From NCBI GenBank assembly GCA_050732575.1, contig JBOHRF010000290.1:1-6607 (forward strand): 6,607 nucleotides of DNA. Reading direction: 5' to 3'. The notes under the pieces are model-generated. The model ran no database searches. It was not told where the DNA came from and saw only the letters and a list, made by a program, of their open reading frames with translations. Below, one piece after another: positions 6,271 through 6,607 of this stretch. The position numbers and the translations under genes were made by a program. Each line of letters starts with the position of its first letter. Positions within the stretch are counted from its first letter, which is position 1. This stretch comes from JBBDWZ01 sp050732575 (lineage in GTDB: Bacteria; Gemmatimonadota; Gemmatimonadetes; Longimicrobiales; RSA9).

Positions 6271-6305
6271 GTCTTTAATAGACCCGATTTGAGTCTATAA
6301 TAGAC
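6271..6305. promoter_or_regulatory. Twin 13-bp palindromic operators upstream of the nucleotidyltransferase
   Basis: GTCTATAATAGAC (6293-6305) is a perfect palindrome around a central base. GTCTTTAATAGAC (6271-6283) is the same site with one base changed. Centres are 22 bp apart, about two helical turns, so two dimers would bind the same DNA face. The proximal site ends three bases from the start codon at 6268. The flanks extend the outer dyad to GTGTCT...AGACAC. The arrangement is typical of autoregulated toxin-antitoxin promoters. Confidence 0.75.
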
Positions 6306-6320
6306 ACTCGACCGCGTCAA
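6292..6320 (-). promoter_or_regulatory. Candidate sigma-70-type promoter for the nucleotidyltransferase operon
   Basis: On the minus strand a TTGACG -35 element (6320-6315) is followed after 17 nt by TAGACT (6297-6292), a 4/6 match to the -10 consensus. TATAGA with 15-nt spacing is an alternative. Both -10 options lie inside the distal palindrome, so a protein bound there would block RNA polymerase. The leader to the ATG would be about 16 nt. Confidence 0.5.
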
Positions 6321-6356
6321 GCATGGTGGAGCTGGCGGCGTAAGTGCCTTGCCTGA

Positions 6357-6464
6357 TTACATGGACCCGATTGGCGGGGAGGTCACGACTTGTGTCTGCC
6401 GGCAGGCGGCCCGAGCCAGCTTGCTGAACTGGTTCCTGGCGTCTTCGAGTTTCCAGCGGCCCAT
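6357..6464 (-). pseudogene. Truncated Phd/YefM-family antitoxin remnant
   Basis: A 35-residue reading frame begins MGRWKLEDARNQFSKL and continues to TQVVTSPPIGSM before a TAA. The first part matches the Phd/YefM N-terminus, which typically runs W-x-L-x-x-A-[KR]-x-x-F-S-x-[LV], with a Q-x-V-T strand about 15 residues later. After VVT, where full-length antitoxins continue with an R-x-G-[KR]-x-x-V-V-V-V strand, the sequence becomes unrelated and stops, so roughly the C-terminal half is missing. A good AGGGAG lies 6 nt before the ATG and 21 nt separate it from the CPBP stop. No RelE, Doc or PIN toxin follows; the nucleotidyltransferase promoter begins about 37 bp downstream. Most likely a decayed antitoxin whose toxin partner was lost or replaced. 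Because the frame is so short, the call rests on the N-terminal match. Confidence 0.68.
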
Positions 6465-6485
6465 GTCGATCTCCCTGTTCTCGCA

Positions 6486-6607
6486 CTAACGAGCCGGGAC
6501 GGACGCCAGGACGCGCCGAGCCATCGCGCCGCCGTGCAGGTCCACCGCCGTGTGCAGGATCATGGGCCAGAGGAGCGAGCCGGTTGCAACGTAGAGAATC
6601 CCCATCA
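6486..6607 (-). CDS. CPBP family protease, copy 2, C-terminal end only (5' part outside window)
   Basis: The last 39 codons are present: MGILYVATGSLLWPMILHTA followed by VDLHGGAMARRVLASVPAR and TAG. This covers the final family motif, HxxxD in a transmembrane helix followed by the D-x-x-G-G turn. It aligns with 537-660 of copy 1 with about nine substitutions and one indel in roughly 120 bp, most of them silent or conservative. Copy 2 keeps the frame after GG and ends in a short basic tail, the form expected for the family. The similarity stops at the stop codon; downstream flanks differ (a Phd remnant here, a convergent gene there). Catalytic E-E and first His motifs lie beyond the window. 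Confidence 0.88.
   Translation of the reverse strand, partial: MGILYVATGSLLWPMILHTAVDLHGGAMARRVLASVPAR

Noticed and set aside
6295..6486. 63-aa minus-strand open frame overlapping the Phd stub
   Set aside because: It is in a different frame from the Phd match, has low-complexity Arg/Gln content, and no domain is visible.

Overview
The window is GC-rich bacterial DNA. Its gene content fits a soil-type Acidobacteriota or similar phylum: an ArsR-like regulator paired with a CPBP protease, a two-haem cytochrome c, a virginiamycin-B-lyase-like propeller, a 'choice-of-anchor V' CxxCH protein and a DUF6036-type nucleotidyltransferase. This taxonomic assignment is inferred from family content; there is no rRNA or other marker gene here. 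No tRNA, CRISPR array or transposase is visible.

Left part (1-1846): the 3' end of an unrecognised plus-strand gene converges on a minus-strand operon. That operon is a winged-helix regulator followed, after a 1-nt gap, by a CPBP-family membrane protease. The CPBP gene ends in a frameshifted tail that overlaps its convergent neighbour. A second, in-frame copy of the same CPBP C-terminus lies at the right edge of the window (6486-6607), so the locus carries two CPBP paralogues. A perfect 10-bp inverted repeat sits just upstream of the regulator and is probably its own operator.

Middle (1987-4718, plus strand): a cytochrome c gene split over three reading frames, with its first haem site deleted. 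A 355-bp intergenic stretch follows. It holds a GC-rich hairpin, six alternating copies of a 9-bp motif at about 30-bp steps, and an 18/19-bp tandem duplication. Then come a secreted beta-propeller gene and a secreted CxxCH protein gene joined by a 1-nt stop/start overlap. Together these look like an exported redox or binding module whose cytochrome partner has decayed.

Right part (4798-6607, minus strand): the 3' end of CPBP copy 2, a truncated Phd-type antitoxin remnant, and a two-gene nucleotidyltransferase plus winged-helix module with overlapping reading frames. Two near-identical 13-bp palindromes, 22 bp apart, lie over the promoter and leader of that module. It has the layout of a self-regulating type IV-like toxin-antitoxin pair, with the gene order reversed relative to AbiEi-AbiEii. 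It is the best candidate in the window for an under-described system.
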